Assembly: GCF_032854445.1 (NCBI RefSeq)
Contig: NC_088302.1
Span: 44,122,645-44,186,644 of the forward strand
Direction: 5' to 3'
DNA: 64,000 nucleotides
Source of the DNA: Liolophura sinensis
Lineage: Eukaryota > Mollusca > Polyplacophora > Chitonida > Chitonidae
The notes beneath the pieces are model-generated. The model saw only the letters and a list, made by a program, of their open reading frames with translations. It searched no databases and was not told where the DNA came from. The stretch's first letter is position 1. Each line of letters begins with the position of its first letter. Below, in pieces: positions 48,701-63,700 of this stretch. The translations under genes and the position numbers were made by a program.

Positions 48701-51700
48701 CTGAAGAATTCCAAAAGTAACATCCGAACTTCACCAGAAATAATGCCCATTGCAGATTCCACACCTAACGCGGATTTGAATTGTTAGAATTCCAAGCTTA
48801 CATGTATTTTTCAATACTGGAATTAATACTATACGCACACAATAAGGATTATGCTCAGGCAAAGCTATCATAATGTGAGCTTGCAGGACTACGAACTAAG
48901 AATTTCAATAAAGTTTTAAATTTGGACAGAACTCACACTCTGGAATGGGTCCGTGGTGAATGCTCACAAGTCTAGATGTGTAAGTTGCTTGTGTGTAACT
49001 GGGTATAGTTAAAATGCAAATCTTAAAACTGAAATGACATATTGCAGTTTCTCTGTGGAGATCTACTCTTACAAAATTAACTCTTTAACAAACTACATCC
49101 GATGTGAAGGTTTAAACAGACTAACCTGTCCGGTGAGCCCAGCCCTTGTGGTGGTGAAGTTGACCTCTGACACGATGGAGGCTGCGTCAGGTGGGATCTC
49201 AGGATTAGGGTTACGGGTTGTCATGAACAGTCGGAACTCCTCATTATAATCTATAGTCTTCTCTCCAATCTGTACCACAAACCTGGGACCTGTGGGCAGA
49301 TATACACATGGTTGTTATTAATACAGCATACCATGAGCATTTGTGTGACATTACAATGTACCTGTATACATGTGAACATAGTCATCTATGTGACTCAAAC
49401 CATCAGCCATTCTCAGCATACATACTTGTATTTAATTAAATGTGCAGGCCATGTTTTCACTCCTTATTCCATAATATGTTCCACACATGTCCTCAGCATA
49501 ATGTGAGCAGAACAGTTATTATCAAAAGATACAAATCTCAAAAAGTTGGTCAGGTAATCAGTCCTGCCTCTCTCAGAGAAATATAAATGCCTTTGAAAAA
49601 TTGTACAAACACCAATCAAAATACCAGCTCAAATTTACAATGATTTGTGAGAGCCCCATAATAGGATTTTGTGTTGTCTTGGGCTCAGGCCCTTCGATAT
49701 AAAGTGAATCGCCAGGTTCAAAGATATGATGTTGAAAATTTGACCGTCCGACCCACAGAGAGAATGACTGATATAGCTTCGGAATATGAGATGGCGTACC
49801 TTGTGAGGTAAGATCCCCCCTAAGTAGGGGGTACAATATAGGCTCTATACCATCCATCTCTTGTATGATCAGGGTCTTCCCAAACCTGACTGCCAGCTCC
49901 AGTGATGTGGTGAAGTTAGCATCCTGTAACACAGTGTGAGAAATCTCCACTGATAAATCAAGCATATTATGGAGTCACAAACACACCATACATACAACTT
50001 GTTTACCCTTTTCCAATAACATTCAGCAACATGTTTTGTACTATAAACCACATCTTCTCAGTCTTCATGGGAATGGAAAGAAATAATTAGCAAGAATATG
50101 TAACTTTATTTATACCCGCCTAAAATGAAAGAAGGACACGCAAATAATTAATACACTATGACTAAGATCGTTAGCATATCTTACCTGTTGTTTGATGACC
50201 TCCAGCCTGTTCTCTTTAAGGTGTGCCTTCAGCCACTCTGTGGCTCTGGCTGAGGGGTCTACAAGGAATGGCCGCAGAGAGTTCTAAGGGGAGATAACCA
50301 CACACACATGTAAGTGTCAAACACTGACAGAAAAGGATAACCAATTTATTTCACACCATAAACATGTATTTCACTTTCAAGAAAGTGATCAGGTGTCAAG
50401 CTTTCTGCTTTATGGTTTGAATGTAAATGTTTAAGTTGTACCTATTTTTAAGACCTGGTTGTTCAATAAAAGTTTAGATAAATTGTACAAGAGACAAATT
50501 CTTTGAAATGGTGGCATTGCAAAAGCGATGGAAAAAAATCAACAAAAGTGAGAAATGGCATAAGAAATAATTACGTTCAACTTTCACTGTTATTCTTCCT
50601 ACATTACATAGCATTGAAGTCTTCACTTTGCACAGTATTATCGCAAATCTGTCGACAACTGACAGTCCAAAAAGTCACTGCATTGTTGTGACACACGTCT
50701 GAATTTTCATTCCACAGAATACGCTTAACCTAGTCCTTAAAAAAACATGACCGACTTGGAATGCATCCATCTTGTGGTCAATATTTTCCCACCTTATAGG
50801 GAGGGATAGGTATCAAAGATGATGTATGTGTTGAAATAACAATGGTACAAAATACAACACAAGACAAGAAAAACAAACCATACATGTAATTTATAATTTT
50901 AAAAAAATCTATGTACATGCAATAATTTACCTTCCTTATCATTTGGTCCAGACATGTACACCTAATTACGCTAATGAAAGGTGGTTGCCACCACAATAAT
51001 AGCAAAAAGACCATTAAAATCAAATTAATACCTAGAGGTGAAACCTGTCTTCTCCACATGTAAAACTTACTTTATCACAATAGTACTGACAAATAATTAA
51101 CAGATACATAATTAACAGCATTCAAGAGAATCCATGTGTACAACTGCAGGTTTTAGGGAAAAAATCCATATTTGCTACAAATCAAATCAAATTTTCTGTA
51201 TTTACCAAGAATAGATCAAATCATCGTCTTTCAGTAAATATCAGACTTCTACCTGTACTATATATCTGGCTAAAATGATTTTAAACTTTGAAAAAATTAT
51301 GATCTGATTGATTTTATAACTTTTAGGGACTTTATTACAAATATCAATCAACACCACATGCACAGACAAGGCTGATATTTTGTAGAAGGTAATTGTTTGG
51401 TTATCCTAACTGATAGCAAAAATGGACTGGATTTGTACTGATTGATTTTTTGCCTGGAACAGAAATAAATTATACCTGGAACTGAAGAAATAATGTTATA
51501 GTTAGTTGGTACAAAACCTATGGACATAACTGTGTACTGAGTGATTTTTACACATCTAATGCACTTGTGTACTTGTGAGTGAAAATGAAACATGTATCAC
51601 TACAATAACTAGTGTGATAAAACATAGAATTTCAAAGACAAATAGCTGTTTCCACTTTACTTGTTTATGAAATGTATGAAATATAGCTTACATGAGTTTA

Positions 51701-54700
51701 CATACACTATTTCTCTATACAGGCCAAAAAGTTTTTTAAAATTTTACCTATAAGATATCCAACATTTTATTGCAAGGTCAGTGTGTGAATGTTTAGCATA
51801 TAGAGAGAAATATTTTTAGGATGTTTCCAATGAGTTGTGGCCTCTGGTTTATTGTTAAACTAAGATTCAGTTCAAATCTGTTTATAATAGCATGATCTGA
51901 CATGAGAAGGAACAAATGAGTAAAAGCAGTACTACTCGGTCTGAATAACCACACGGCCAACCACATCATTTAGATACAGAACTGCTTCAACACACAGTTC
52001 TATGAATCATCACAATATAACAAAATTCTACTGTACTACAAATAAGAGTGCGGAAGAGAGAAGGTTGAAGTGACTATCAAGTGATAAAAAGTTAAAAACA
52101 ATCGTGCTTGAATGAAGAGTGACCATGAAAAAGGATAAGGTTGAGCTTGTTGGCAGAAAGCTGTTAGTGCATGTGGGGGTTAGGAGGGGAGGGGGGGGGG
52201 GGATTTATGATAGTGACTACCAATGATATGAACAAACTGGCTTACCCCAACTGGTAGATCATTTATCTAATGAATCCATCAAAAGGCAAAAACATACAAG
52301 ACAATGGTGAGATGGACAAAACCCTTGAGAAATGGGAATGGATCTTCCTCAATTATCAATATACATGTAGGACTATTTCTTTTAAAAAGTGGAGAAAACA
52401 TAAAAATTACATGAACTTCAGATGAAAGAGTGTGAAACGTAAGTTGTAAATGTGGTCTTCAATACTGTTTTGAACACTTGAAAATATCTTTTGTATGGTG
52501 GGTATCTGGGACCACCTTTTGGTAAATATTGTAACAAGATAGCAAATAAAGGTGTTCAACCTGGATTTTGATCACATTTACATTTTCAATAAAAATTATT
52601 ATAATTCAGATTAAATCCATGTGTATATAAACAAAAAAGTTACATTTATTAGACAAGCATCACATCCTTATTTTCAACATTATTATTCAAAGACAATGTA
52701 TACCTAAATTGTGGTCTGAAATACCCACCATAGACAAATATTTTCAAATACCCTTTTCTCCTAATTTAAAAAAACATTAAAGGCCATATTTGCAAATCAG
52801 ATTTCATGAATATTCAAGTGATTTTGTTATCATTTTTATGTTTTCTTTAAATGTCACCCTTATTGTAGACACATTATGATATACATAAATATATACATAT
52901 GCAGCAATAACATACATTACTAGCCATTCAAAAGGCAGAGATAAGCTGTCTGTGATAATATTGATGCCGGAAGTGGAACGAAGTGCATGATAAGAAATGG
53001 GAGTGCATACTTTTTAGTATGTGAAGGTACTAAAATTCACTGGCATAAAGATTTATTTTTGTTCGTGGATATGACTTAAAAACACTTAAATAAAATTTTA
53101 GCAATTATTGTACTTTACCTAAATTTCATCATGTCAAAAATACTCTTATTATTTCATTCTGAGAGATCTATTGATCTTCGAAATGCATTTTGTGGAGTAT
53201 TTTGTTTCTTGGAAGGTAAGATGATATATCCTACTGTGCAAACATGATCTTTGGCACCGAAATAATATTTTATTACCCTTATTACTCTCTAAACTTGCAC
53301 TTTTTGCGTGCCAACTTAAGGGAAAAATACAGTATATTCACATAAAGTTTCTTTTTGACCTACTAATGGTTGTGATAGGTAGCATTATAATAAAAGCCTT
53401 GGTGTGTACACTAGATTATTACTTCATGCAATTGTACATTAAGCAGCTTTCATGCACAGCCAACGTTATATGCTTAGTATGCGATAACACAGAGGCCTCA
53501 CCTGTAGGATAACGAGGGCGTTCTCCATGGACAGGTCATCAGACGGCAGCCCCTCAGCCTTCCACGTGAGCTGCTCACTCTCTGTACTGAGGAAGCGTCT
53601 CACATCAAACCCGGACAGTCCCACTGTCTCCTGCCAGCCGGTTAGACTGCGACGACGCACGTCCTCTGGGGCAGAGGGCAAGTAGGAGATGAAGGCAGCA
53701 GCCAGGAGCGCACGCTTAGGTAACTCCTGTAACACCGTGTTCAGCTCCCCGACCTGCACAGAGGATAACAAATATACATGTGTGACTATACGGAGGGCAA
53801 GTAGGAGATAAAGGCAGCAGCCAGGAGCGCACGCTTAGCTCACTCTTGTAACACTGTGTTCAGCTCCCTGACCTACACAGAGGACAGCAAATATACACGT
53901 CTGACAATACAGAATGAAAGTGGAAAAGTAAATCTGGTCATGTTCAAGGTATCAGTATAGCAGAGTTTCCCTTCATCCTCAGCACATCTTCAACAACAGT
54001 TTTTATTCAAGTGCTCCTTCAAATGACATATTTTATGGTATGCCATATACAAGGTGAAATAAAAAACGCAAACTGTTCAGTTTCAAAATTTTGTACTCAC
54101 AAAAACTATCCTCAATGATACATCAAAATTCATATTATTATACGTTATTCAGTAGTACAACATGTTTTTATTCACGTTTTCAAATTTTTCCCCTTCATAT
54201 TTCATCAGATGAAAGATAGAAATATGTATCAGAAGTACCATTACTTGATTGAGGTGTAAAGCTGTACTTAAGATTATTTCACTCACACAACAGCAAATGA
54301 AATAGCAGGAGCTGGACCTTCAATAGCAAACAACCTTATAGGTTAGGAAACAAAAGCTTTAGCCAAATGACCTGGCAATGGCATTATAAGTTAAACATTG
54401 TTAGAACATGTAGAAATAAACTACATGTAAAGAGTTAATCCCTTTGCTGACCTGACTACTCCAGCGCTCATATTCCCCATCTAGTTTGGAGACAAGTGTC
54501 TCTGCTGCCTGGATCGTCTCATTCTCTTTGTCTAGTTTGATCTTAAGCTCGGCAGCCTCTTTGGTCAGCTTCTCAAAGCGGTTTCTAAGCTGCGCCACCT
54601 TTTCGTCCACCTCATTCAGGGCATGGCTTAGCTTCTCCATGCGAGACTCTGCCTTCTGCAGATTCCTGACCAATCAGACAACAGAGTGTAGTCAGTGGGG

Positions 54701-57700
54701 TGAACTGATACATGTATGTCCCCAACTAATGGTAAGCCAATAGATACATACGACTACAAAATAGAGATCTTAAGAGTATGTTATAGTTGTGTAAAAGTTT
54801 AATGCTAACCCATCACCAGCATAAACATTTTAGAATGTTAATGTTTTTGTAATTTTCTTATCTGGTTGATTTTCAACATCACGGTCAAAGAATTTTTTAC
54901 TTGTATGACAGCGGCTAAGTTTATGGGTAGAGGAAACTGGTATGCCCAGAATAAACCAAGCTAAGGTCCTGTGTCCTCAGTACATGATTACCTTTAAAGC
55001 CTGGAGACCAGGTGAAACTGTTGTAAGCAGTATGTTTCACACAAATATTAAAACCAGGGGCATCATCAGTTTAAGTTAACTTAGAGCGTGTATTTTGGTG
55101 AGGTGTAGCGTGAATACTTACGTGTGTATTCTGACAGTTTTGGTGATAATAACATCTCTCACCTGAGTAAGCCAGCCTGTTCCTTCTCCAGGGGCTCTAT
55201 CTTCTCCAAGACATAGGAGAACTTGACATTTGCTGTTACCCAGGCTGCAAGAGGCGCAGCCGCTGCCGATGCTCGTTTTGCGTTCTGTAATAATAACGTG
55301 AATCTCACGAGGACCTGAACACAACATCTACATCTTAGGCTGAGGCATATTCATTTATTCCCATAAAACGAGAATTTCTGGTTACCGTAGTACAAATCAC
55401 TTAATAAACAAGCTTTTGACAAGAGTACGCTGGCTGATATATATAAGTATCTCTGTACAAATGTCTGGAATTTTGCTCAGCCATCAAATAGTCTTTCAGG
55501 AGGGAAGGACAAATACGTCCACATGAAAGTTTCAAGTTACTTACTAGTAGGGTGGGGGGCTCCATGGCTGAGGCGGTTAGTGTGCTGGCACAGCACAATG
55601 ACCCAGGAGCCTCTCAACAACGTGGCAGCTGTGAGTAAAGCTCATGTTGGCTTCCTCGTCGGTTGTACGTGGGAAGGTCTGCGAGCAGCCTGCGCATGGT
55701 CATGGATTTCCCCCGGGGCTCTGCCCTGCTTTCTCCCACCATAATTCTGGCTGCCGTCGTTTAAGTGAAATATTCTTGAGCACAGCGTAAAACACCATTC
55801 GAATAAATAAATACCAGATGGCTGGATACAAATCTTAGGTACTAATAGGATTCCTCTTGATGTTAAAACGACACAATTAAGGGCCTACAGATTTTAATAC
55901 CCATACCAGTTTTCTGAGCAGAACACAATGTATATTGTTAACTGCCCATACATGTAGATCTAACCTTGAGGTATGATGTTCAAACACCTAGCCTGATAAA
56001 CTGTGAATAGTACCTGGGGTTCAAATGAGCCTTTCGTTTTTTTCAGAAGATCTTCAACACTTTTACGAATCTCTGGGGTTATCCTGCGAGCATCAAATGT
56101 CTGAATTTCGTCTTTCACTCCCCGTTTGGCTAAAAAGCTACAAGAAAAAACAATTGTCCGGTTCATTCTGACTCAAGGTTTGAGTTATAGGAATAGAAAA
56201 CAAAAAAACACTACATGATTTGGTGACCAAATACTGTTTTCAGGAACACAGAGTAGATAAATATGTACACCAAAAAAATACACCAGTTACAAAGACATTG
56301 AGAAAAAAAAAATAAGAACATTCTGCTTCAAATCACAAATTCTACAGCATTATTACAGTTTCAAAAGTTATGTGTTAAAATTCAGGATGATCAGAAGCAA
56401 TCCTTTACCATGTAACACTTAGGCAGGCTGTTGTTCTCCATCATACCATCAGAATAACAGACACCCTTGTGGTCAATGCTATCTCTATTACCTCTTCATG
56501 CTGACCCAGGAGGTGTCAAATATGCCCATGAGTCTGAGGACACCCTCCAGGATGTCCCTGATGACATCAGGGGGTGCACGCAGGGCTCTGATCTCTGACA
56601 GTGACTCAGACTTGATGCTGCCCACTGCAGCCTTGGCCTCCTTCACAAGGGGTTCCACCTCAGCCAGCTCCGAGTCTATGGCCCTCTTCCTCTTTTCCAG
56701 TTTGACATTCTCCTCAGCAGCCTGTCCCTTGAGAACCTCCATCTCCTGCTTCTGCTCACTGGCATTCTGGGGGACAAGGTCACAGACCAAGGTCATCAGG
56801 CAAATTGTATCAAGTTAAGCGTAAATTACAATATGACAGAACCACATTTTGGACAACTTACAAGTAGAATCTGGAAAAACCTCATTTTAAAAAGGCAAAT
56901 CAAAATCCAGAAGAACAACATCTTTGATAAAACCTTAAAAATTAGAATTTAAAAAGAACCATATTTTGGGAAGGTTTTGCCGATTAGAATCTGAAAGAAC
57001 CACATTTTGGCAGAACTCTGCAAATTAGATTTATTTATTTATATATTTGATTGGTGTTTTACGCCGTACTCAAGAATATTTCACTTATACAACGGCGGCC
57101 AGCATAATGGTGGGTGGGAACCTGGCAGAGCCCGGGGGAAACCCACGACCATCCGCAGGTTGCTGGCAGACCTTCCCAGGTACGGCAGGAGAGGAAGCCA
57201 GTGCAAATTAGAATCTGGAAAAACCACATTTTGGTAAGGCTTTGCAAATTAAAATACAGAAGAACCACATTCTGATTAGCTCATGCAATTCTCTCGGGGA
57301 AATTCTACATCAGTGAGATTTGGAGATTAAATTTGAGAGAGGAGATAATGCGTTAACATTAATGACTTTGCTTGTTATAAAAGGAAATGGTACCACTAGC
57401 TTCTCCACATGGCCACATTTGACTCAATCCTTCAGACTTGTATTAAGGAATACACCTGTTTCATGTAGTTTGAGGTCAACTCACCTGCATGCTGACGGTG
57501 ATCTCTCTCAGAGCTCCATCAGCCTCAGCCTGTTTCTCCGCCAGTAGCACACTCTCTTCTCCTGCCTTTCGCTTCAGGTCATCCACCAGCTCCTTGGCCT
57601 CATTCAGTTTAGCAACACCGGCCTACAAGCAACCACACGACACGTTAAGGTAATGTAAGTTATAGTGACAACCTCAATTATGGGTTCATCTCAGTTATAC

Positions 57701-60700
57701 CCTAGTTTTGTCTGCATGTAACCTCATCATAAGGAGAAATTACAATGGGAATGTGGTGAATATCTACATTTGGTGACATAATGTCATGACCATTTTGCCA
57801 CAAAATTATTCTACAACTGTGGAGGTTTGTAACTAACTAAATATACATGTAGAACCATATTAAAGAAAGAAGAATTACTCAGTTTAAGGCATTAATAAAC
57901 ACACAATAAAAACTTGAGAAAGTGCGACGAAAATAAAGCTTTCTCAAGAGAAGCCTCCAATGGGCTATATCCACAACAAGGTCACAGCAAAAACACACCT
58001 GTTGTAAAGCTGCATGGTTTGTGTATTACATGTAAAGTGTTTTATGAACAAACCTGTAAAGTGTCATATATTACAGGGAAGAAAAAAAGAGTGCTGGAAA
58101 GAGTTTCCCATCAATTTAACCTTCTTCCAACACATTATACGGGAAATTTATTCACAAAACCAATGGAATCTAAGGGCGTACCTGTAAGTGTTGTTGTCGT
58201 AGCTCCACGCCAGCTTTCTTCTTGTTGTACACACAAAGGTACGTCGTTAGGAAGGTCATGTATCGCCTGGGTGTGGCCACGAGAGAATCGCATGACTCGT
58301 GCACTTGCAGGAAATTTTTCAGAAGCTCGTCCCCTCCAGACAGATGGCGCTTTCGCTGTTTTTTCTCACCAATAGAATCTCCCTCTATCTTAGGTGGGCG
58401 GGTCAACAGCAGGTATGGAACCTGTGCAGAGTATGTGATGACAGTGAAATGGCTGACACAACTGATTACTCAAACCTACTGAATAAATTATTCCTGATCA
58501 ATCCATTGAACAATACAGGTTCTGCATTAAGAAAAAAATATTTAATGAAAAACAAAGCTGAGAAGCAAAAGTGCTTGATGATACCCAACAGACTCACCAC
58601 TTGAGAAATTCCAAAAATTCCACGAAGAATTTTTTCACATCTACCATGTAAATTAAATGGATTTTGGACTGTATATTTCAATGAACACACCAACAGTCTC
58701 CCTCAAAAAGGAGAGATTGTTTTGTGCAAGATAGGAAGGGGGGAAATGTTTTCTCACCTTAAACAAATCTGTCAAAACTCTCAGGTGTGCAAAAACACAA
58801 TGCCTACAGGCAATTAATCAGAGAGCAATACTTTCGCTAAGAAGAACTGGCTTCTCTCCCTTACCTTGACCATGCTATCCCTACTCCAGCCCTCCATCCA
58901 CTGCACGGCACATTGTTTGAAGAAGGCTGGATTACTCTCACAGTTTAGTGTGAACTTGGCATGTGTACAATCCATGATGAGGGCAACATGGAGGTTTGTC
59001 TGGACCCCTGTTAACACACACACACAAATGTACCAGAATGTTTATGTCTATGGGTAAATCATAGGTCAGAAAATGGGAATATTTCTCCATATTTAGTCAA
59101 GCGATTAACATATAAAGGTACATAACTTCATTCCAATTATGAACATTTTCTGAACGCATACGAAAGTAAGTGAAGAGCATAACTCCTTCCGGAATGATCA
59201 GGGTACAGTGTGACAATAAACAACTTGGAGAATGTAGTTATCTGCAATACAACATGATACGGCTGTCTTAAACATTTCTTTACATATTGCAGTTAATTCA
59301 AAATGAATTACATTCCCTTCAGTATAGTTTAACACAATCACTTACACTGTATTTCAAAAGATGTGATATGTGCTACAAATTTTACAGTTCAAGCTTTCAA
59401 ATTAGATCTCAGTTGAAAGACTACAAACTGGCTTTTCTTTCCAAACTCACTTCTGATTATAAAGAATTAAAACTGTAATTAATAATTACTAAGACCATCA
59501 ACATCCAAACTCTGGACGTGGTGCCAGAGAATGCCTTACTAGAAGCAAAGTAGTTGATGAGCGTCCCTCTGAAGCCAGCCTCTGATGCCATGTCCCTGAG
59601 GGGTGTCAGAAGGGGTTCCAGCTCCTCTGGGGTGTAGAGGCCTGCAACTTCTCCTGCAGACAGCAGGCTGTTGATCAGCTCCAGGAATTGGGGCTCCGCA
59701 AACTGATGGTCCTCTAACAATAGGACCACCTGCTCTCCCTCAATACCACTCTCCTGCATTACCTGGATAAAGAATGAGGAGATTTCACAGATCTTATCTC
59801 CTCTGGTGATGTACTTCAGCATTACACAAATACATGTATATATTCTATAAGCATTTAGGCTCTTACTTTATCTCTTTGAAAGTCTACATATTCTTTTTAT
59901 CAGGTTTCTTATCAAATTTTCAACAATTGCACTTTGTATGGACATGCTTAATGGAAATGCTACATACCAGTTTCAAATCATTCTTGAACTGTTTAAGGCC
60001 ATAGCCACGAGAGGTTTTGGGGGATGCAAGTTTCATCTGGTGCATGTGTGCGACCAGAGTGACTGCTGTCCGACGACCTACACCACTGCGTCCAGCCAGC
60101 AGAAGTGACCCTCCTGGCATGGTCAGTACACGGTCAACACGTGCTATGTGCTCCAAAACCTCCTTAAACACCAGGATGTCCAGATCACGATTCTCGCGGC
60201 CTAGAAAACAACAGTGATAGGATGAAAACCGGCTTCTTTACCATATGATTTGCATAATTTGTTTGACATTTAACATCACAATGTCAAATATTTCACTTAA
60301 TACAGCAAGGTAGTCATTTTTATGGGTGAAGGCAAACAAACTGTCTTAAGTAAACCACTGGCCTTTGACAACTAACTGATGGGTTTTCTCACATAGAACG
60401 TACACATTCCTGCTGCACAAAGGTCTCAAAGAGGTTTGCTATATTTGTGGATGACGAGTCATCTCCAATAAAATTTATGTAAAGTTAAGGCAATCTTAAC
60501 AACCTTACATGTGGAAGCAATGTAGGCGAATAACTGCCTCCAAGACCCAGAGAACAGAGAGAAAGGTATTGAGTCTCACGGACTCCCTGTCCACATAAAC
60601 GATTAAACCACTTTGGCCACCTGGGTGGAACAGTTGAAAGACAAGAATTCTATAAACTACTTTCACACAACCTGCCTTCTGAAATACAACCATAAAATAC

Positions 60701-63700
60701 TGAACAAAACAACTTCTAATCACCAAGACGTATATGCTGAAATGAATCAACTGCCAATACATGTATAGACAGGGTGTCAGAGACTTACTGTACATCCTGA
60801 GGCCTTTCTCTATGACCGCCTGCAGATCATCTGTGGTCAGTTTACCCAGGGGTTTGCCGTTAGGAGGTAAGGGTGCCCCTGCAGCCACAGCTGGTGCTCC
60901 TGACTCGGAGCGAGCACCCCATGTCACATAGAATGTGTCTGCAACAGCAACAACAAACCCCAAACATTCAAATATAAGATACATGTACATCTAAGTTTTT
61001 TTTCTTCCAGATTTTTAAAACAGCAGTTTTTGGACAGGACTGCAATTTAGAGCTGTACATAGTCATCAACAATGGTATAACAACAATTCAGACAGGGAAG
61101 TTTTTAATTTCTGCCCAACTACATTTACACGTTCTGTGGTTTTCAGTTGAGTGAAGCTGACGTCGTCCTTCACATACCTTCCAAATCCTCCAGATTAGAG
61201 GACCAGTCTGCCCTGAGGACAGACATGAGGATGTTATCAAACTTGTGGAGTCCATCTTGTCCCACCATTCTGTCCCTGAAAAGACGGCGTGCCTCGTATG
61301 CCCAGATCTCCATCACATGGTCACTGGTGTGCTCACTGGCGCCACCTGTGAGGTCATAGCGGAGGAATCCCAGCACCCAGCGGGTCAGGTCACGGGGTGT
61401 GAACAGATAATGACTGTAATCATCCACTGTAAAGCGTCCTCGTACCTGAAGTCCAAAATGTCACAACTGGTACATGGGACTGATACATTGTGGTGTTATC
61501 AATAACAATTGTTCATATTATGTTTGGATATAAAGTATTATACACGCCTTGTAAATGTGAACTGGGGCATAATAAATGCAATGAATTATCAGGGTACAAT
61601 GATACATTGCTTAACAAATTGAGAAGCAAGTCATTTATAAATTTATTTAATTATATTTAATATTAATATTTGCCAACAAAATCTGGGCTGGTTTATAAAG
61701 ACTTTTGATACATAAACATTTTCCACATCAATCAAAGAAGAGTCAAATCTTAAACCATTTATTTACTCTTTGAAGAAACTTTAACATTCAGTGGTACTTC
61801 TCAATGAAATCATGAAAGGCCTATTTGAAGTTAGCCACAATGCCACTTGGATAAAAGGTTACTTGACTTGTAGCTCAGTAGGCTTGAACATGTTGTTAGA
61901 AAAGTTGCTAAAAGAATAAAACCATAAAATACATGCGAATGCTGGTAATGCCAGTCTGACCATTCAAACATAGTTTTTCACCCCATGGTGTGTGTTTTGT
62001 ATCAGTTTTGTATGTACCTGTTCATAAAGCTGCACCATGGAGCCAGCCAGGGCATGGACTTTGGAGGGGTTCCCCCAAACTGGATGCCGCCCAAGCTGCT
62101 TGCCGAGAACTGGGGTCAGGTAAGCTGCATATATGGCCTGGAGCTGTTCTCGGTCAGGATACCTAAACCATGTCAAGGTGATGACGGTCAAAAGTCATAT
62201 TAAACACTATTTAGGTGTAAGCTATAACCACATAGAATTGATTCAGACAGTATTTAGATTTTATAAAATGAAATTTTTCAGACATGAGAAAGAGATGAAA
62301 TTACTTTAGAAGTAATTATTTAGCATATTTATAAATTAACTACCAAACTTTCCACCTGCACTGGCTTTTATCTACCAGGTTGTGGTAATGCTACAGAGAC
62401 GACAAAAAGCAAATGACCATTTTCTGAAATCTACTGTTTGCATGATCCCCTGACACCTTTAACTTACCCTATAGAGCAGATTCTGACCACAGAGGTGAAG
62501 CGTGTGGTGAGCTTATGTCTGCCCAGAGTGTTGCCTCCGTTCATGCTAGCCACAACCTGTACTCCTTCCAAACCAACCCACTCCAAGTTAGAATCATAGA
62601 AACCATTGTATGTCAACACCTGCAAAGAAAACAGAACAATTACAAAGTGTTTCTAAAAAAGCAGTTCTTGGATATCAAAGTTTCACACACTCTACATATC
62701 AACATGAGCACCATTTAAATAAAATCACACTGTACAGTGTATTTTAAACCACTACAATTACCTCAACGTATATCTTACCTATATATGTTTACATTCAACC
62801 ATCTTGTTCAAGTCCAAAACTTAAAGATACATAAGTCCTATTTTGGTAATTTATTTATTGTTTATATATGGAATATGATATTTAACACTCTTAAAGCATT
62901 GATAAAATCCAATACTTTAAGATTTATCCAATAATAAACCTGAAAACCTCTATCAAAATTCAACTACTAAGATTTTGAGGACCCACTGAAATTCTGTTTA
63001 ATTTAAATTTTCCACTGTTACATTAATTAGGAAGCTAATCATGATGTGATGCTTGGAGAGGAAGGATGGGCTGAATGAATGATTATGGTTTTACCCCACC
63101 TCGGCAGTACATCAGCCATATTGTGATGAGCGTTGAGAGAATGAATGAATGAATGAATGCTTGGGATTTTAAGTCGTACTCAACAATTTTTCTGTCAAAT
63201 GATGACGGAGTCATTAAGTGTGTGTACGTAGACTCTTCCTTCTTGTGGCAGGGAAAGTCCATGTCATCAAAGTGCTGTCGCCACTGGAGGACCATGCCAA
63301 AGACACCAGACAGGATACCCCACCCAGTCACATTATACTTACACTGGGCCAACCAGTCATGTTTCCTGGCTCTAACTTCTCAGTGCTGAGGGCCAAACCA
63401 GGCAGCAACAAGTACCATTTTTATAGTGTTTGGTATGAGAGAGGAAGTGAGCCTTACTTGCTGCAGGAAGGCAATCAGCTGACAGGTGCCCCACTTGTCA
63501 GGTTTGGGCAGGTTTATGTCCTTCAGGTAGAGGATAAGTCTCTCGCAGTCCTTGGGGCGGTACACCCGGCCTGTGTTGGTGCTGATCACCATGCATGTCT
63601 GCGAGAGCTTCTGCAGCACGTGGGTGGGGTTAGTCTGGGCTGAGCAGTGCACTACAGCCACCTGGGTGGAGCGCAACTGCTCAAAGCAGTGTCTCAGTAG

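Noticed and set aside
55553-55630. Possible tRNA gene
   Set aside because: Only the A box is good and the B box is decayed. The rest is a SINE body, so it is a SINE head and not a functional tRNA gene.
63153-63643. Overlapping frames on both strands near the right end, looking like an exon
   Set aside because: The 63065-63450 part is a SINE-type repeat. The true dynein exon is 63458-63704 on the minus strand, and the AAA3 text continues directly from it to 62619.
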